Shown here piece by piece: positions 1 through 9,191 of a DNA stretch of 32,000 nt (its first letter is position 1; every line of letters begins with the position of its first letter). The position numbers were made by a program, and so were the translations under genes. Source of the DNA: Candidatus Gastranaerophilales bacterium (lineage in GTDB: Bacteria > Cyanobacteriota > Vampirovibrionia > Gastranaerophilales > Gastranaerophilaceae). The DNA lies in contig CALUYV010000017.1 in assembly GCA_944325095.1 (NCBI GenBank), positions 1 to 32,000 on the forward strand, written 5' to 3'. The notes below the pieces were generated by a model that saw only the letters and a list, made by a program, of their open reading frames with translations, ran no database searches and was not told where the DNA came from.

Positions 1-1463
1 TTTATATTGTATTGGAGCAGTGTTGAATAGTAATCCAACTGAGCATTCAGGTATGTATTTTCAGAATCTTTAAATTCAATAGCATCGCCCAACCCGACCT
101 GATATCTTCTAAATGCTTGATACTGCTGTTCTTTTGCCTGCTGAAGCGCAAGTTTTGAAACGGCAATACTATCATGCGAATTCATAAGGTTTATATAAGC
201 ACTTTTTACATCAAGATAAACATCCTGTCTGGCTTTTTCGTAATCTGCCACATACTTTCTATAAGTTGCAGTTGCTTCATCAACCTGCTTTTTCAATAAC
301 ATAAGATTCAGGTTCGTATAAGCAAGTTCTACACCGAATTGATAACCGTTATCAGAATCCATTTTCCGTCCGCCGTGCTGATAAGAGCCGAATGCTCCTA
401 TATCAGGAGTAAATGCACGTTTAGAACTTCTTACATTCAATTCTGCGGCATCCATCATTTTCTTTGCGGCAAGCAATGACGGTCTTGATTCTTCGGCAAT
501 CTTTATTAAATCCGGAAAGTTAACATCATATTCTTTTGTATTAAGTCCGTCTTTTAATACAACTTCCGACATTTCCGGAATACCAACGGCATTTGCCAGT
601 TCAACCGCCGCAAGTTCAAGAGTATTTTTTGCCATAATCAGATTTAAATTTGCTTTGCCGAGGTTATATTCGGCATAAGTAACATCTATTTTCGCTTTTT
701 TACCGATTTCATAATATGCTCTTGCCTGTTTTAACTGCAGTTCATAATCTTTTACGGTTTCTTCATAAACTTCTTTCTGATGTTTTGCAAACACAAGATT
801 GTAATATGCAACTTTTACATTATAAATTACGGTTTCAATACTTGTTTCAGCGTCAAATCGTGATGATTCGTAAGTTCTTTTTGCAGAATCTGCAGCGGCT
901 TTTGTTTTTCCGAAATCAAACAAAAGCATATTAGCAGACAAAGTCGGAACATAATACATATCATATTTCTGCTTCATCATACGCGCATAAGCACTGCCCA
1001 TTGTCATAAGCATATCATTTCTTGAATAACTTACACCGGCATTCAGCGTCGGGAAATAATTAGACCAGGCCTGCCCGACTCTTGATTTATAAATCTCGGC
1101 ATTACTTATTGCAGACATAATTGCCGGATGGTGAGATATTGCAAGTTTTATACAGTCGGAAAGAGTAACTTCGCCGCCAATATCCGCATAAGTAATATTG
1201 CTCTTTATTGCCGGAAATTTTGTTTCGTACATTCCTTCCGCCTCTTCAGAAGATTTCAATTTAGATCTGGCATTTGACCTTAATTTTTTAATTTCCTTCT
1301 TCTTGTTAACTTTAACCTTCTTCTCCGGCTCAATAATTTGAATTTCTTTTTCTTTCTTTGCTACAAGTTCATCTTCCACAGGTTTAACTTTTTTTGCCTG
1401 TGCAAAATTCATACCGAGCAGTATTATTGATAATATTAATATTCCGTTAAAAACCTTTTTCAT
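1..1463 (-). CDS. TolC-like outer-membrane efflux channel, C-terminus beyond window edge
   Basis: The minus frame is open from an ATG at 1463 to the window edge (487 codons seen, no stop), so the C-terminus is missing. Residues 1-23 look like a signal peptide ending near FAQA. A Lys/Glu-rich linker follows to about residue 75, then long heptad-like helices typical of the outer-membrane efflux protein family. The family forms trimeric barrels that carry substrates across the outer membrane and periplasm. The ATG shares its A with the stop codon of the upstream RND pump (TAATG), so translation is probably coupled. It is the third gene of the adaptor-pump-channel operon. The family call rests on composition, pattern and context; the substrate cannot be read from the sequence. 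Confidence 0.88.
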   Translation of the reverse strand, partial: MKKVFNGILILSIILLGMNFAQAKKVKPVEDELVAKKEKEIQIIEPEKKVKVNKKKEIKKLRSNARSKLKSSEEAEGMYETKFPAIKSNITYADIGGEVTLSDCIKLAISHHPAIMSAISNAEIYKSRVGQAWSNYFPTLNAGVSYSRNDMLMTMGSAYARMMKQKYDMYYVPTLSANMLLFDFGKTKAAADSAKRTYESSRFDAETSIETVIYNVKVAYYNLVFAKHQKEVYEETVKDYELQLKQARAYYEIGKKAKIDVTYAEYNLGKANLNLIMAKNTLELAAVELANAVGIPEMSEVVLKDGLNTKEYDVNFPDLIKIAEESRPSLLAAKKMMDAAELNVRSSKRAFTPDIGAFGSYQHGGRKMDSDNGYQFGVELAYTNLNLMLLKKQVDEATATYRKYVADYEKARQDVYLDVKSAYINLMNSHDSIAVSKLALQQAKEQQYQAFRRYQVGLGDAIEFKDSENTYLNAQLDYYSTLLQYNI

Positions 1464-4400
1464 TACTCATCTATCTCCAAATCTTTATCCGTTATTTTTT
1501 TCTGAGGGAATTTGTCAACAAATTCCTGAACCAGAACATAAAATGCAGGTGTCAGTACAGCACCTAAAGTACATGCCGCAACCATACCGCCAAATACTGT
1601 TGAACCGACAGAAATTCTTGAATTTGCTCCGGCACCGACCGCAAATAACATAGGCAGGACACCGAGAATAAATGCCAGCTCCGTCATCATAATCGCTCTG
1701 AATCTGAGTTTTGCCGCTTTAACCGCCGCTTCTCTGACAGGTAAACCGTTTTTCTCATGTTCATCTTTTGCAAACTCAACAATCAAGATTGACTGTTTTG
1801 CGGCAAGACCGATTAATGTTATCATACCAACCTGTGAATATATATCGAAAGACTGATTAATCATCATCTGGAATATCAGTGCTCCTAATGCCGCAATAGG
1901 AGATACCAGAAGTACGGCAATCGGAATTGTATAACTTTCATACAACGCAACAAGGAATAAATATACAAATATCAACGCAAATGAAACAATCATCAATGTC
2001 TGCCCTGATGCTTCCCTTTCCTGAGCGGAAGTTCCTGACCAGTCAAAAGTCATATCAGACGGCAAAACTGATTTTGAAACCTCTTCCATTGCATCCATTG
2101 CTTCGCCGGAACTTTTTCCGACTGCCTGCTGGCCTTGAATTTGTACAGATTCATACTGGTTAAATCTTGTAATAGATGCCGTACCGACTGTCTGCCTTAA
2201 TGAAACAACAGACAATACAGGAACTTGAACACCGTTTTTATTCTTTACATAAATACCTTCCAAATCGGTTGCTTTATTTCTAAATCTGCTTTCAGCCTGT
2301 ATTTGAACTTTAAACACACGTCCGTATTTATTAAAATCGTTAACATAATAAGTTCCGAGCATTGATGAAAGTGTAGAATACAGTTCCTGTAAATCAATAT
2401 CCTGCGCTAATGCTCTTTCGTAATCAATATCAACTATATACTGCGGAACATTCGCCTGGAAGGTTGTATTAACATTTGACAATGAAGGATTTTGATTTGC
2501 TGCTGAAATCAGTTTGTTTGCCCAGGATTCCATTTCCTGTGCGGTATATTCACCTTGAGATAACAACTGGAATTCAAAACCGCCCATCATACTCATACCT
2601 TGAATTGCCGGAGGCGAAAAAGTAATAATTGATGCTTCTTTTGTATTAGATGCAATTTGTCTTACTTTATTTAATATTGCAGTATGTCTTAAATCTGTCG
2701 GACGCCCTTGTATTTTGCGTTTTATCCACTCTATAGGCCCGATTTTTCTTTCTGCATAATCATTAAGCATTATAATACCGGTTGCAGAGTTAACCGCACC
2801 CATACCGCCAAATACCGTTAATCTTTTAGCATCAACACCTTCTATATGTTTTACCTGCTCAATAAAATTCATCGCAACATCCTGCGTTCTGGATAATGAA
2901 GCACCGTCAGGAAGAGTAATGGTTGCAAGCAGTACACCCTGGTCTTCATCAGGAATAAACCCTGTTGAAATAACTTTGAATGCGCCGAGTGTCATTATTA
3001 AAATTACTATATATGTAATTACGGTTAATTTCTTATTATAAACATATTTTTCAACAAACTCCATATAAAAATCTTCAAGTTTGTTGAACTGCTCGTTAAA
3101 TTTAGTAACAAGCACACCTGTTTTAGCGTTCATTCTGTCTTTTACATGTTTCAAATGGTTTAATAACGGATGTTTATTATCCTCCGGTGACGCATCGTTG
3201 TCCTGACCGAGAAAATGTGAACACATTGCAGGAGAAAGAGTGAGCGCGCACACTGCGGAAATTGCAATTGAAACCGCAACACAAACCGCAAACTGTTTAT
3301 ACATAACACCCGTCATTCCGCCCATAAATAAAATCGGCACAAATACCGCCATCAATACAAGAGCCATTGCAACAAGCGCAGAACCGACTTCTTCCATTGT
3401 CAACTGGGTTGCAATAATAGCAGATTTGCCCTCTTCAAGATGTCGTTTAACATTTTCGATAACAACAATCGCATCGTCAACAACAACCCCGACTGCAAGA
3501 ACAAGTGCAAATAATGACAGCATATTTATAGACATATTCAAGGCTTTTAATGCAACAAAAGTCCCTAATAGTGAAACAGGAATTGTAACACAAGGAACAA
3601 GTGTTGCCATACCGTCGCCCAGGAATAAAAATATTATCAATACAACAATTAAACCTGTAAGAAGAATTGTAAATTCAACTTCCTTCATTGATTCGTGGAT
3701 ATAATCCGCATCATCTTTAATTGTCATAATTTTAAGACCGTTGGTAAATCTTGCATTAAGTTCATCAACTTTTGCATGCACCGCTTTGGACATGTTGATT
3801 ATGTTAGCATCAGGCAATTGAGAAACCGCAATAATTGTAGCCGGTTTTCCGTCTATCAAACCAAGTCTTGAATAATCCTGAGCACCGAGTTCAACTCTGC
3901 CGATATCTTTTATCCGGACATTTGATCCGTCCATATTGGATCTTAAAATAATATTTTCAAATTCTTTAACATCAGAAAGCCTGCCTTTTGTTTTCAATGT
4001 TAACTGCAGAGCCTGGGCATCATCTGTCGGGAGTGCACCTAACGAACCTGCCGTAACCTGTGTATTCTGGTTTGATATTGCAGATCTTACATCACTTGAA
4101 GATATATTTAACCCCGCCATTTTCTGCGGATCAAGCCAGATACGCATTGAATAATCACCCGCACCATATACATCGACATCCGCAACACCTTCTACACGTT
4201 TTAATTCGTCCTTGATATAAATTGATGCATAATTTGATAAATCAAGTCTTGACCAGTTTCCGGACTCCGGAACCAGCGCAAACATCAATGCACCTGAACC
4301 GGATGATCTGCTGACTGCTGTAACACCGGTTCTTTGAACATCCTCCGGCAGTTGGGATTGTACCTGCTGAATCCTGTTATTAACATTCATCAGGTTAATA

Positions 4401-4723
4401 TTTTTATCAGAACCGACTTTAAAATACATTGTCAAAGAATAACTGCCGTCTGATGATGTTGATGTCATATATGTCATATTTTCAACACCATTGAGTTTAT
4501 TTTCAAGAACCGTAGCAATCGAAGACTCAATAACCTCTGCGGATGCGCCCATATAATTTGCTGAAACACGAATCTGCGGAGGAGTAACATCAGGATAACT
4601 TTCCTGCTTTAATCCGGCTAAAGAAATTAACCCCACAATCACAATACACAGGGATATTACAAGTGCAAATCTCGGCTTTCTTATAAAGAAATACAGTTTA
4701 TCCTTATCAAAAATCTTCTTCAT
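1463..4723 (-). CDS. RND (HAE1-type) multidrug efflux pump, inner-membrane subunit
   Basis: A 1086-residue protein, slightly longer than AcrB/MexB-type pumps. There is one transmembrane helix near residues 20-38, a large periplasmic loop, then helix groups at about 350-550 and a matching second half. The proton-relay pair is visible as VVVDDAIVV (D416, D417), and the GLAAKQSIL helix of the second half carries the expected Lys. Such pumps take drugs, detergents or lipids from the inner membrane and periplasm and pass them to a TolC-type channel, driven by proton influx. Its start overlaps the adaptor stop by one base and its stop overlaps the channel start by one base, so the three are one transcript. 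Full length with no frameshift seen. The substrate is unknown. Confidence 0.96.
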   Translation of the reverse strand: MKKIFDKDKLYFFIRKPRFALVISLCIVIVGLISLAGLKQESYPDVTPPQIRVSANYMGASAEVIESSIATVLENKLNGVENMTYMTSTSSDGSYSLTMYFKVGSDKNINLMNVNNRIQQVQSQLPEDVQRTGVTAVSRSSGSGALMFALVPESGNWSRLDLSNYASIYIKDELKRVEGVADVDVYGAGDYSMRIWLDPQKMAGLNISSSDVRSAISNQNTQVTAGSLGALPTDDAQALQLTLKTKGRLSDVKEFENIILRSNMDGSNVRIKDIGRVELGAQDYSRLGLIDGKPATIIAVSQLPDANIINMSKAVHAKVDELNARFTNGLKIMTIKDDADYIHESMKEVEFTILLTGLIVVLIIFLFLGDGMATLVPCVTIPVSLLGTFVALKALNMSINMLSLFALVLAVGVVVDDAIVVIENVKRHLEEGKSAIIATQLTMEEVGSALVAMALVLMAVFVPILFMGGMTGVMYKQFAVCVAVSIAISAVCALTLSPAMCSHFLGQDNDASPEDNKHPLLNHLKHVKDRMNAKTGVLVTKFNEQFNKLEDFYMEFVEKYVYNKKLTVITYIVILIMTLGAFKVISTGFIPDEDQGVLLATITLPDGASLSRTQDVAMNFIEQVKHIEGVDAKRLTVFGGMGAVNSATGIIMLNDYAERKIGPIEWIKRKIQGRPTDLRHTAILNKVRQIASNTKEASIITFSPPAIQGMSMMGGFEFQLLSQGEYTAQEMESWANKLISAANQNPSLSNVNTTFQANVPQYIVDIDYERALAQDIDLQELYSTLSSMLGTYYVNDFNKYGRVFKVQIQAESRFRNKATDLEGIYVKNKNGVQVPVLSVVSLRQTVGTASITRFNQYESVQIQGQQAVGKSSGEAMDAMEEVSKSVLPSDMTFDWSGTSAQEREASGQTLMIVSFALIFVYLFLVALYESYTIPIAVLLVSPIAALGALIFQMMINQSFDIYSQVGMITLIGLAAKQSILIVEFAKDEHEKNGLPVREAAVKAAKLRFRAIMMTELAFILGVLPMLFAVGAGANSRISVGSTVFGGMVAACTLGAVLTPAFYVLVQEFVDKFPQKKITDKDLEIDE

Positions 4724-5883
4724 TATTTCTTACCTTTTTTATCATATTCTTCACGGGATATAACTTTTAACTTCTGTCCTTCAGCAGTTATACTCTGAAT
4801 ACCTGCAACAACAATAGTATCTTTATAATCCAGACCATCAGTTACTATCCAGTTTTTATCAATAGTATCGGAAACTTTAATATCTTTACGCACTGCTTTG
4901 TTGTCTTTGATTGCCCAAACATAATATCCGCTCATTGCATCACCTTTGGCGCAGGATTGAGGAACAGTCATAAATGAAACCTGTTCAGGGGCTGTCAGGG
5001 TGACTTTCATGTAATCTCCAGGGACAAGCCAGCCTTTAGGATTTTCGAAAACCGCTCTCATCTGAACCGAACCTGAATTTTTATCTATCTGGTTATCTAC
5101 AAAATTAACTTTTCCTATATAAGGATATGTTTTTCCTGAACTGAAAATTGCTCTGACTTCAACATTTTTAAATTTATCGCTTGCTCTGAGCAATTTAACA
5201 AAATCACTGCTTCTCAAACTGAATGATACATATACAGGATCCGTACTTGATATATTAACCAGCGGGCCTGATGTGGTGTTAACATAGTTGCCTTCGGTTA
5301 TTTTAACCTTCCCTATTCTTCCGTCTATCGGAGATTTTATTGTTGTATAACCCAAATTTACACGGGCAAGCTCATATTTTTGTCTTGCCGCGTCAAGAAG
5401 TGCCTGATTGGAATTTCTTGTCGCTAAACTTGAATCAACATCAGAGTGGCTTATTAAATCTTCTTTTATCAAAGAATTTGCTCTGTCTAATTCCTGCTGT
5501 GCATTCTTTAACAGTGCACTGTACTGATTGACAGCAGCTTTAGAATTGTTAACTTCCAGTTGATATTCTCTCGGGTCAATCTGGAAAAGGGTTTGTCCTT
5601 TATGAACAAAATCACCTTCTTTAAAATATTTTTTCTGAAGCCATCCAGAAACCCTTGCAACAACATCAACAGAATATTTTGCCTCAACTCTGCCCGTTGA
5701 TTCTGCAGAAATATAAGTATCCATTTGAACCGGATTATCTGCCACAACTTCTTTAGGCAGCCTCATTAACTGCTGGGCAATCATACCCGCAACATATGTC
5801 GATACCTTATTATAAATAATCGGTAACACGATTATTAATACAACAGCAACAGCCATTTGCTTTCTTGTAATCTTTATTTTCAT
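4723..5883 (-). CDS. Periplasmic adaptor (membrane fusion protein, HlyD/AcrA family) of the RND pump
   Basis: 386 residues. One N-terminal membrane segment (about 9-27) with no lipobox Cys suggests an anchored rather than lipidated adaptor. A lipoyl half-motif (about 75-105) is followed by a helical hairpin rich in Ala, Gln and Asn (about 110-180), the second lipoyl half (about 180-210), then the beta-barrel and membrane-proximal domains. Adaptors of this family link the RND pump to the outer-membrane channel. It is the first gene of the operon. A ctccc complement of a Shine-Dalgarno sequence lies at 5890-5894, seven bases from the ATG. Upstream are a consensus-like promoter and a GGTAG-N6-CTACC palindrome, so a MarR-type repressor probably controls it. 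Confidence 0.95.
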   Translation of the reverse strand: MKIKITRKQMAVAVVLIIVLPIIYNKVSTYVAGMIAQQLMRLPKEVVADNPVQMDTYISAESTGRVEAKYSVDVVARVSGWLQKKYFKEGDFVHKGQTLFQIDPREYQLEVNNSKAAVNQYSALLKNAQQELDRANSLIKEDLISHSDVDSSLATRNSNQALLDAARQKYELARVNLGYTTIKSPIDGRIGKVKITEGNYVNTTSGPLVNISSTDPVYVSFSLRSSDFVKLLRASDKFKNVEVRAIFSSGKTYPYIGKVNFVDNQIDKNSGSVQMRAVFENPKGWLVPGDYMKVTLTAPEQVSFMTVPQSCAKGDAMSGYYVWAIKDNKAVRKDIKVSDTIDKNWIVTDGLDYKDTIVVAGIQSITAEGQKLKVISREEYDKKGKK

Positions 5884-5906
5884 ACCTTTCTCCCATACTA
5901 TCTAGT

Positions 5907-5922
5907 GGTAGCATTTTCTACC
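5907..5922. promoter_or_regulatory. Probable MarR operator, GGTAG-N6-CTACC
   Basis: A perfect inverted repeat, GGTAG (5907-5911) and CTACC (5918-5922), lies just downstream of the efflux -10. The same arm (GTAG) with the same six-base spacing appears at 6652-6665 before the marR gene. The size and position fit a repressor operator; that the MarR protein binds it is inference. Confidence 0.55.
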
Positions 5923-5925
5923 TTT

Positions 5926-5954
5926 ATGATAGTAGTTTAAAATATACCTGTCAA
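5926..5954 (-). promoter_or_regulatory. Sigma-70-type promoter of the efflux operon
   Basis: Read on the minus strand: -35 TTGACA (5949-5954), a 17-base spacer and -10 TATCAT (5926-5931). This is a near-consensus promoter pointing at the adaptor gene 43 bases downstream. The predicted start of transcription falls at the edge of the GGTAG palindrome, the position expected for repression. Confidence 0.75.
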
Positions 5955-6006
5955 TAGTCAATATATATGAGATTTTATAATATATTTTTATACAAGGTAA
6001 AATAAA

Positions 6007-6034
6007 GGGAAAACGTGTTTTAGTCCGCTTTCCC
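6007..6034 (-). terminator. Intrinsic terminator of the 6067-6537 gene
   Basis: On the minus strand an 8-base-pair stem (GGGAAAGC with its partner, one G-T pair) and a 12-base loop are followed by TTTATTTT. It lies about 30 bases after the stop codon of the small gene and separates it from the efflux promoter. Confidence 0.6.
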
Positions 6035-6066
6035 GATTTTATACAATACGGTTTAGTATCTGCTAA

Positions 6067-6537
6067 TTATAAACCCAGTGCAAATTTTTTGTTTGCGGCA
6101 ACCATATCAATCGCATTGTTATAATTATCTCTTAATGCGACAATATTACTGTACTCTTCATCCAGCCCGTTTAATTCTGCCAAATAACCCGAAACCGCAG
6201 AAAGAATTGACGGATTAGTTTCGGCACTCTCAAGCAATGCTTCTATTTCTGCTCCGATATCATCCAGAATATCAACTACATCAGCATCGTCTGATACACT
6301 CAAGCCAAGGGAAGATGCCAGAGTTTTTGCTTCCGAAAGCACTTCCGTTTCTGTCGGAACAGCCTCATTTGCTTTGTTTTGAGTCCGTGCAGCCAGTATT
6401 TGCCGTGCTTCGCTCTCGCTTATGTCATCTGTAACAGCGATACCCAAAGCCTCCAGTTCTTTTTGGGTTCCTTCGTTTAACTGTGCATTTCTTGCAGCAA
6501 TGCTGCCTGCATTGACCGAATTGATTGATGTTGTCAT
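6067..6537 (-). CDS. Small acidic, Ala-rich helical protein of unknown function
   Basis: I do not recognise a family. The start at 6537 (MTTSINSVNAGS) is chosen over the longer frame from 6594 because AAAGGA lies six bases upstream; this gives 156 residues. It has no signal peptide or membrane segment. The sequence is rich in Ala, Glu, Asp and Asn, low in aromatics and has no Cys. Residues 65-110 look like amphipathic helices in an acidic region, and the tail ends in a basic, hydrophobic stretch (NKKFALGL). It sits between the efflux operon and the divergent marR gene and has its own terminator. A role in efflux regulation is possible but nothing in the sequence shows it. Confidence 0.7.
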   Translation of the reverse strand: MTTSINSVNAGSIAARNAQLNEGTQKELEALGIAVTDDISESEARQILAARTQNKANEAVPTETEVLSEAKTLASSLGLSVSDDADVVDILDDIGAEIEALLESAETNPSILSAVSGYLAELNGLDEEYSNIVALRDNYNNAIDMVAANKKFALGL

Positions 6538-6651
6538 AAATAGTCCTTTCTTTTCAACAAAATCTCTCTCAATAATGAGTACCTCTTTTATCACGGTCTA
6601 TAACCAATAGAACTTTAACAATTCTGCCTGAATATTAAGAAAGTTTTACTT

Positions 6652-6665
6652 GTAGATTATTCTAC
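6652..6665. promoter_or_regulatory. Second copy of the GTAG-N6-CTAC palindrome, before marR
   Basis: GTAG (6652-6655) and CTAC (6662-6665) with a six-base spacer match the core of the efflux operator. The element lies just upstream of the -35 of marR and in the divergent promoter region of the 6067-6537 gene. A GGTAG half-site also occurs at 6706-6710 beside the marR ribosome-binding site. This suggests autoregulation. Confidence 0.5.
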
Positions 6666-6668
6666 CGG

Positions 6669-6697
6669 TTGCAAAAGAGCAGAGTAACTGATACAAT
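6669..6697 (+). promoter_or_regulatory. Promoter of the marR gene
   Basis: TTGCAA (6669-6674), a 17-base spacer and TACAAT (6692-6697) form a good sigma-70-type promoter. GAGG at 6704-6707 is the likely ribosome-binding site, eight bases before the ATG at 6716. Confidence 0.6.
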
Positions 6698-6715
6698 ACA
6701 GATGAGGTAGAGATT

Positions 6716-7198
6716 ATGGCTGATAACAAAAACAATAACCTTTTTCTGGAAAGTTTACCGTTCAAACTGGGTCAAACCGCCCGTGTTAGTGAACTTATCG
6801 GAAGGAGTTATTACAAAAAACACCTTTTAAATGAAAAAAATATTCTGGAAGTAGATGAATTTGTAATACTCAGTTATTTGAAACAAAATCCGGATGCCTC
6901 ACAGGCTGAAATTTCCAAATTTATATTGAAGGGAAAAGCACATATTGGCAAAATACTAAACAATATGGAGCAAAAAGGATATATCTCAAGAAATGTAAAA
7001 ATAGAAAAAGGAATAATGATAAAACACTCCAGCCTGACAGAACAAGGAGAAACTCTGTACAAAAGTACGGATGAAAAATTTTGCGCACTTGCCCGCAATG
7101 CACTTGATCATCTGACTAAAGAAGAAGCAGAAACCTTTATAAAACTGCTTGATAAATACAAAAAAATTCTTTTGGAAAATTTTGAAATCTCTTTTTAA
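6716..7198 (+). CDS. MarR-family transcriptional regulator
   Basis: 160 residues, the normal size of the family. Helical dimerisation segments flank a winged helix-turn-helix at about 48-115. The pattern is typical: an ILSYLKQNPDASQAEISKF start, a recognition helix around GKAHIGKILNNMEQKGYI, a wing with basic residues, then SLTEQGETLYK. These proteins usually repress efflux genes and release DNA when a small ligand binds. The gene is near the efflux operon and shares an inverted repeat with its promoter, so it is the best candidate for the efflux repressor. The ligand is unknown. It is convergent with rnhB, 21 bases apart. Confidence 0.93.
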   Translation: MADNKNNNLFLESLPFKLGQTARVSELIGRSYYKKHLLNEKNILEVDEFVILSYLKQNPDASQAEISKFILKGKAHIGKILNNMEQKGYISRNVKIEKGIMIKHSSLTEQGETLYKSTDEKFCALARNALDHLTKEEAETFIKLLDKYKKILLENFEISF

Positions 7199-7219
7199 CT
7201 ATTCAAACCGCATTTATAT

Positions 7220-7852
7220 TCAAAACAGGGTTAACTGTTTTTCAAAGTGTTTTCTTAAAAAAGATGCTCTGTGATATTTTGTTAATCCGAATTTGTCAAT
7301 TGCCGCAAGATGTTCTGCCGTAAGATAGCCCGCATTTTTTTCCCACCGGTACTGGGGAAATTCCTCTGCAAGTTCTTTCATATACCTGTCACGGGAAACC
7401 TTGGCAAGAATACTTGCAGCAGCAACGGAAGCTGATTTTCCGTCCCCTTTGACTATATATTTTTGAGGGTATTTATAATTCTTTATCAACTTGTTGCCGT
7501 CCACAAAAGTCATAAAATCTGTCAAACGGGCTTTGGAGATAACATTTTCACAGGCCAATTTCATTGCTTTGAGAGAAGAATTTAAAATATTAATTTTCTC
7601 AATTTCTTCAACTTCAATATTTATAATTGAATTAATTGAAGCACCGAAAATAATATCGTATAAACTTTCACGAACTTTTTCCGATAACTTTTTTGAATCA
7701 TTCAATTTTTCAAGATCAAGGATAAGGGAATCAGTAACCTCGGGAAAATAAACAGCCGCCGCAAACACTCCGCCCGCTGCAGGCCCTCTTCCGGCTTCAT
7801 CTGTACCTATTACATTTTTATAAATTTTATCAAATTCAAACAATTGATTCAT
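7220..7852 (-). CDS. rnhB: Ribonuclease HII
   Basis: 210 residues, normal length. It cleaves RNA in RNA-DNA hybrids and starts removal of single ribonucleotides from DNA. The four acidic catalytic residues are visible: D18 and E19 in GTDEAGRGP, D118 in FVDGNK and D155 in KVSRD. The NDSKKLS motif at 51-57 is also present. The start codon lies one base after the aroA stop, so it is the second gene of an aroA-rnhB transcript and is probably translated by coupling. Confidence 0.97.
   Translation of the reverse strand: MNQLFEFDKIYKNVIGTDEAGRGPAAGGVFAAAVYFPEVTDSLILDLEKLNDSKKLSEKVRESLYDIIFGASINSIINIEVEEIEKINILNSSLKAMKLACENVISKARLTDFMTFVDGNKLIKNYKYPQKYIVKGDGKSASVAAASILAKVSRDRYMKELAEEFPQYRWEKNAGYLTAEHLAAIDKFGLTKYHRASFLRKHFEKQLTLF
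7222..7242 (+). terminator. Possible terminator of marR, inside the 3' end of rnhB
   Basis: AAAACAG (7222-7228), loop GGTTAA, CTGTTTT (7235-7241) and one more T. The stem is 24 bases after the marR stop and overlaps the last codons of the convergent rnhB gene. The U-tract is short, so termination strength is uncertain. Confidence 0.4.
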
Positions 7853-7853
7853 T

Positions 7854-9134
7854 TTAAATGACTTTTACCTTTTCAAATAAATTTTCAAAATTCGGAAAAG
7901 AAATACCTGCCCATTCAAAACCGTCTATCATAACCTCTTTTTGTGCAGCAAGTCCTGCAACATAAAAACTCATTGCAAGCCGGTGGTCATGAAAAGTATC
8001 CAGACAACAGCCGCCCTTTAACTCTGACTTCCCGCTGATAATCATACCGTCATCGGTTTCTTCAATATCAGCACCCATCTTTTTTAATCCCTCAACAACA
8101 GATTTAATTCTGTCGGATTCTTTATTTCTTAAATCCTGCGCATCGGAAATAATTGTATCTCCACCGGCAAAGGATGCAAGCACCGCAATCACGGGGATTT
8201 CATCTATCAAACGGGGAATAATTCCGCCGGAAATCTTGCAGCCTTTTAACGATGAATATTCAACCATAATATCTCCGACCGGTTCGCCGCAGACAATTCT
8301 TTCATCCAAAATTCTGATATTACCGCCCATTTCTTTTATAACATCAAGAATACCGGTACGGGTAGGATTTAAACCGATATTTTTTAATACCAGCCTTGAT
8401 TTCGGAATAATTAAAGCGGCGGCAATAAAATAAGCAGCAGAAGAAATATCACCGCAAATAGTCATATCAACCGGAGCCAATTCGGATTTTTCGATAGAAA
8501 CAGTATTTCCATCCGTTTTTATATCCGCACCCATATATTTTAAAAGAATTTCGGTATGATTTCTTGAAAGATACGGTTCGGAAAATATTGTTCTCCCCTC
8601 TGCCTGCATCCCCGCTAAAAGGATACAGGATTTGACCTGCGCCGAAGCAATTTGAGATGTATAATTTATTGAATGCAAATCTCCGCCTTGAATTATTAAC
8701 GGAGCAGTTCCGGCAGAAGATGTAATTTTTGCCCCCATAAGCGTAAGAGGTTCAATAACTCTTTTCATCGGACGCTTTGAAAGACTCAAATCACCGCATA
8801 ATACGGATTTAAAGTTTTGACCTGCCAAAACTCCCGACATAAGCCGCATTGTTGTTCCGGAATTTCCGCAATCCAAATCATAAACCGGAGGCTGAAACTT
8901 TCCGGAGGAACAAACAGAAAGTGTTTTTTCATCAATAAACTCTATTTTTACACCCGCTCCGCGCAAAACATTTATCGTCGATAACGGATCTTTGCCGTCA
9001 GAAAAATTCCTTATTATTGAACGGCCTTTCGCCAGTGATGAAAAAATAACCCCTCTATGCGACAACGATTTATCAGAAGGAATTTCAATCTCTCCGTTTA
9101 AATATCTGAAATCTCTCACTACCACCTTGCGCAT
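7854..9134 (-). CDS. aroA: 3-phosphoshikimate 1-carboxyvinyltransferase (EPSP synthase)
   Basis: 426 residues, normal length. It joins shikimate-3-phosphate and phosphoenolpyruvate, the sixth step of the shikimate pathway to chorismate. Visible motifs: PSDKSLSHR (19-27, phosphate and substrate binding), GNSGTTMR (90-97, PEP loop), LIDEIP with the catalytic Asp, NKESDRI, and DHRLAMSF near the C-terminus. It is the first gene of aroA-rnhB. No Shine-Dalgarno sequence precedes the ATG; instead an extended -10-like TGGTAATAT lies six bases upstream, which suggests a leaderless mRNA. aroH lies about 6 kb away on the other strand. Confidence 0.97.
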   Translation of the reverse strand: MRKVVVRDFRYLNGEIEIPSDKSLSHRGVIFSSLAKGRSIIRNFSDGKDPLSTINVLRGAGVKIEFIDEKTLSVCSSGKFQPPVYDLDCGNSGTTMRLMSGVLAGQNFKSVLCGDLSLSKRPMKRVIEPLTLMGAKITSSAGTAPLIIQGGDLHSINYTSQIASAQVKSCILLAGMQAEGRTIFSEPYLSRNHTEILLKYMGADIKTDGNTVSIEKSELAPVDMTICGDISSAAYFIAAALIIPKSRLVLKNIGLNPTRTGILDVIKEMGGNIRILDERIVCGEPVGDIMVEYSSLKGCKISGGIIPRLIDEIPVIAVLASFAGGDTIISDAQDLRNKESDRIKSVVEGLKKMGADIEETDDGMIISGKSELKGGCCLDTFHDHRLAMSFYVAGLAAQKEVMIDGFEWAGISFPNFENLFEKVKVI

Positions 9135-9140
9135 AAGATA

Positions 9141-9149
9141 ATATTACCA
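9141..9149 (-). promoter_or_regulatory. Extended -10 of aroA next to its start codon
   Basis: On the minus strand, TG (9148-9149), one base, then TAATAT (9141-9146), six bases before the ATG at 9134. There is no clear -35 and no ribosome-binding site. An overlapping TATTAT at 9138-9143 is an alternative -10, also too close to the ATG for a leader. Confidence 0.45.
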
Positions 9150-9191
9150 TAAAATCATCTATTTAAACTACTATTCAAAAACAGAAATATG

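Noticed and set aside
3240..3704. Plus-strand open frame inside the RND pump gene
   Set aside because: It is antisense to conserved pump helices; its Thr/Ile/Ala-rich, motif-free sequence shows it is a shadow.
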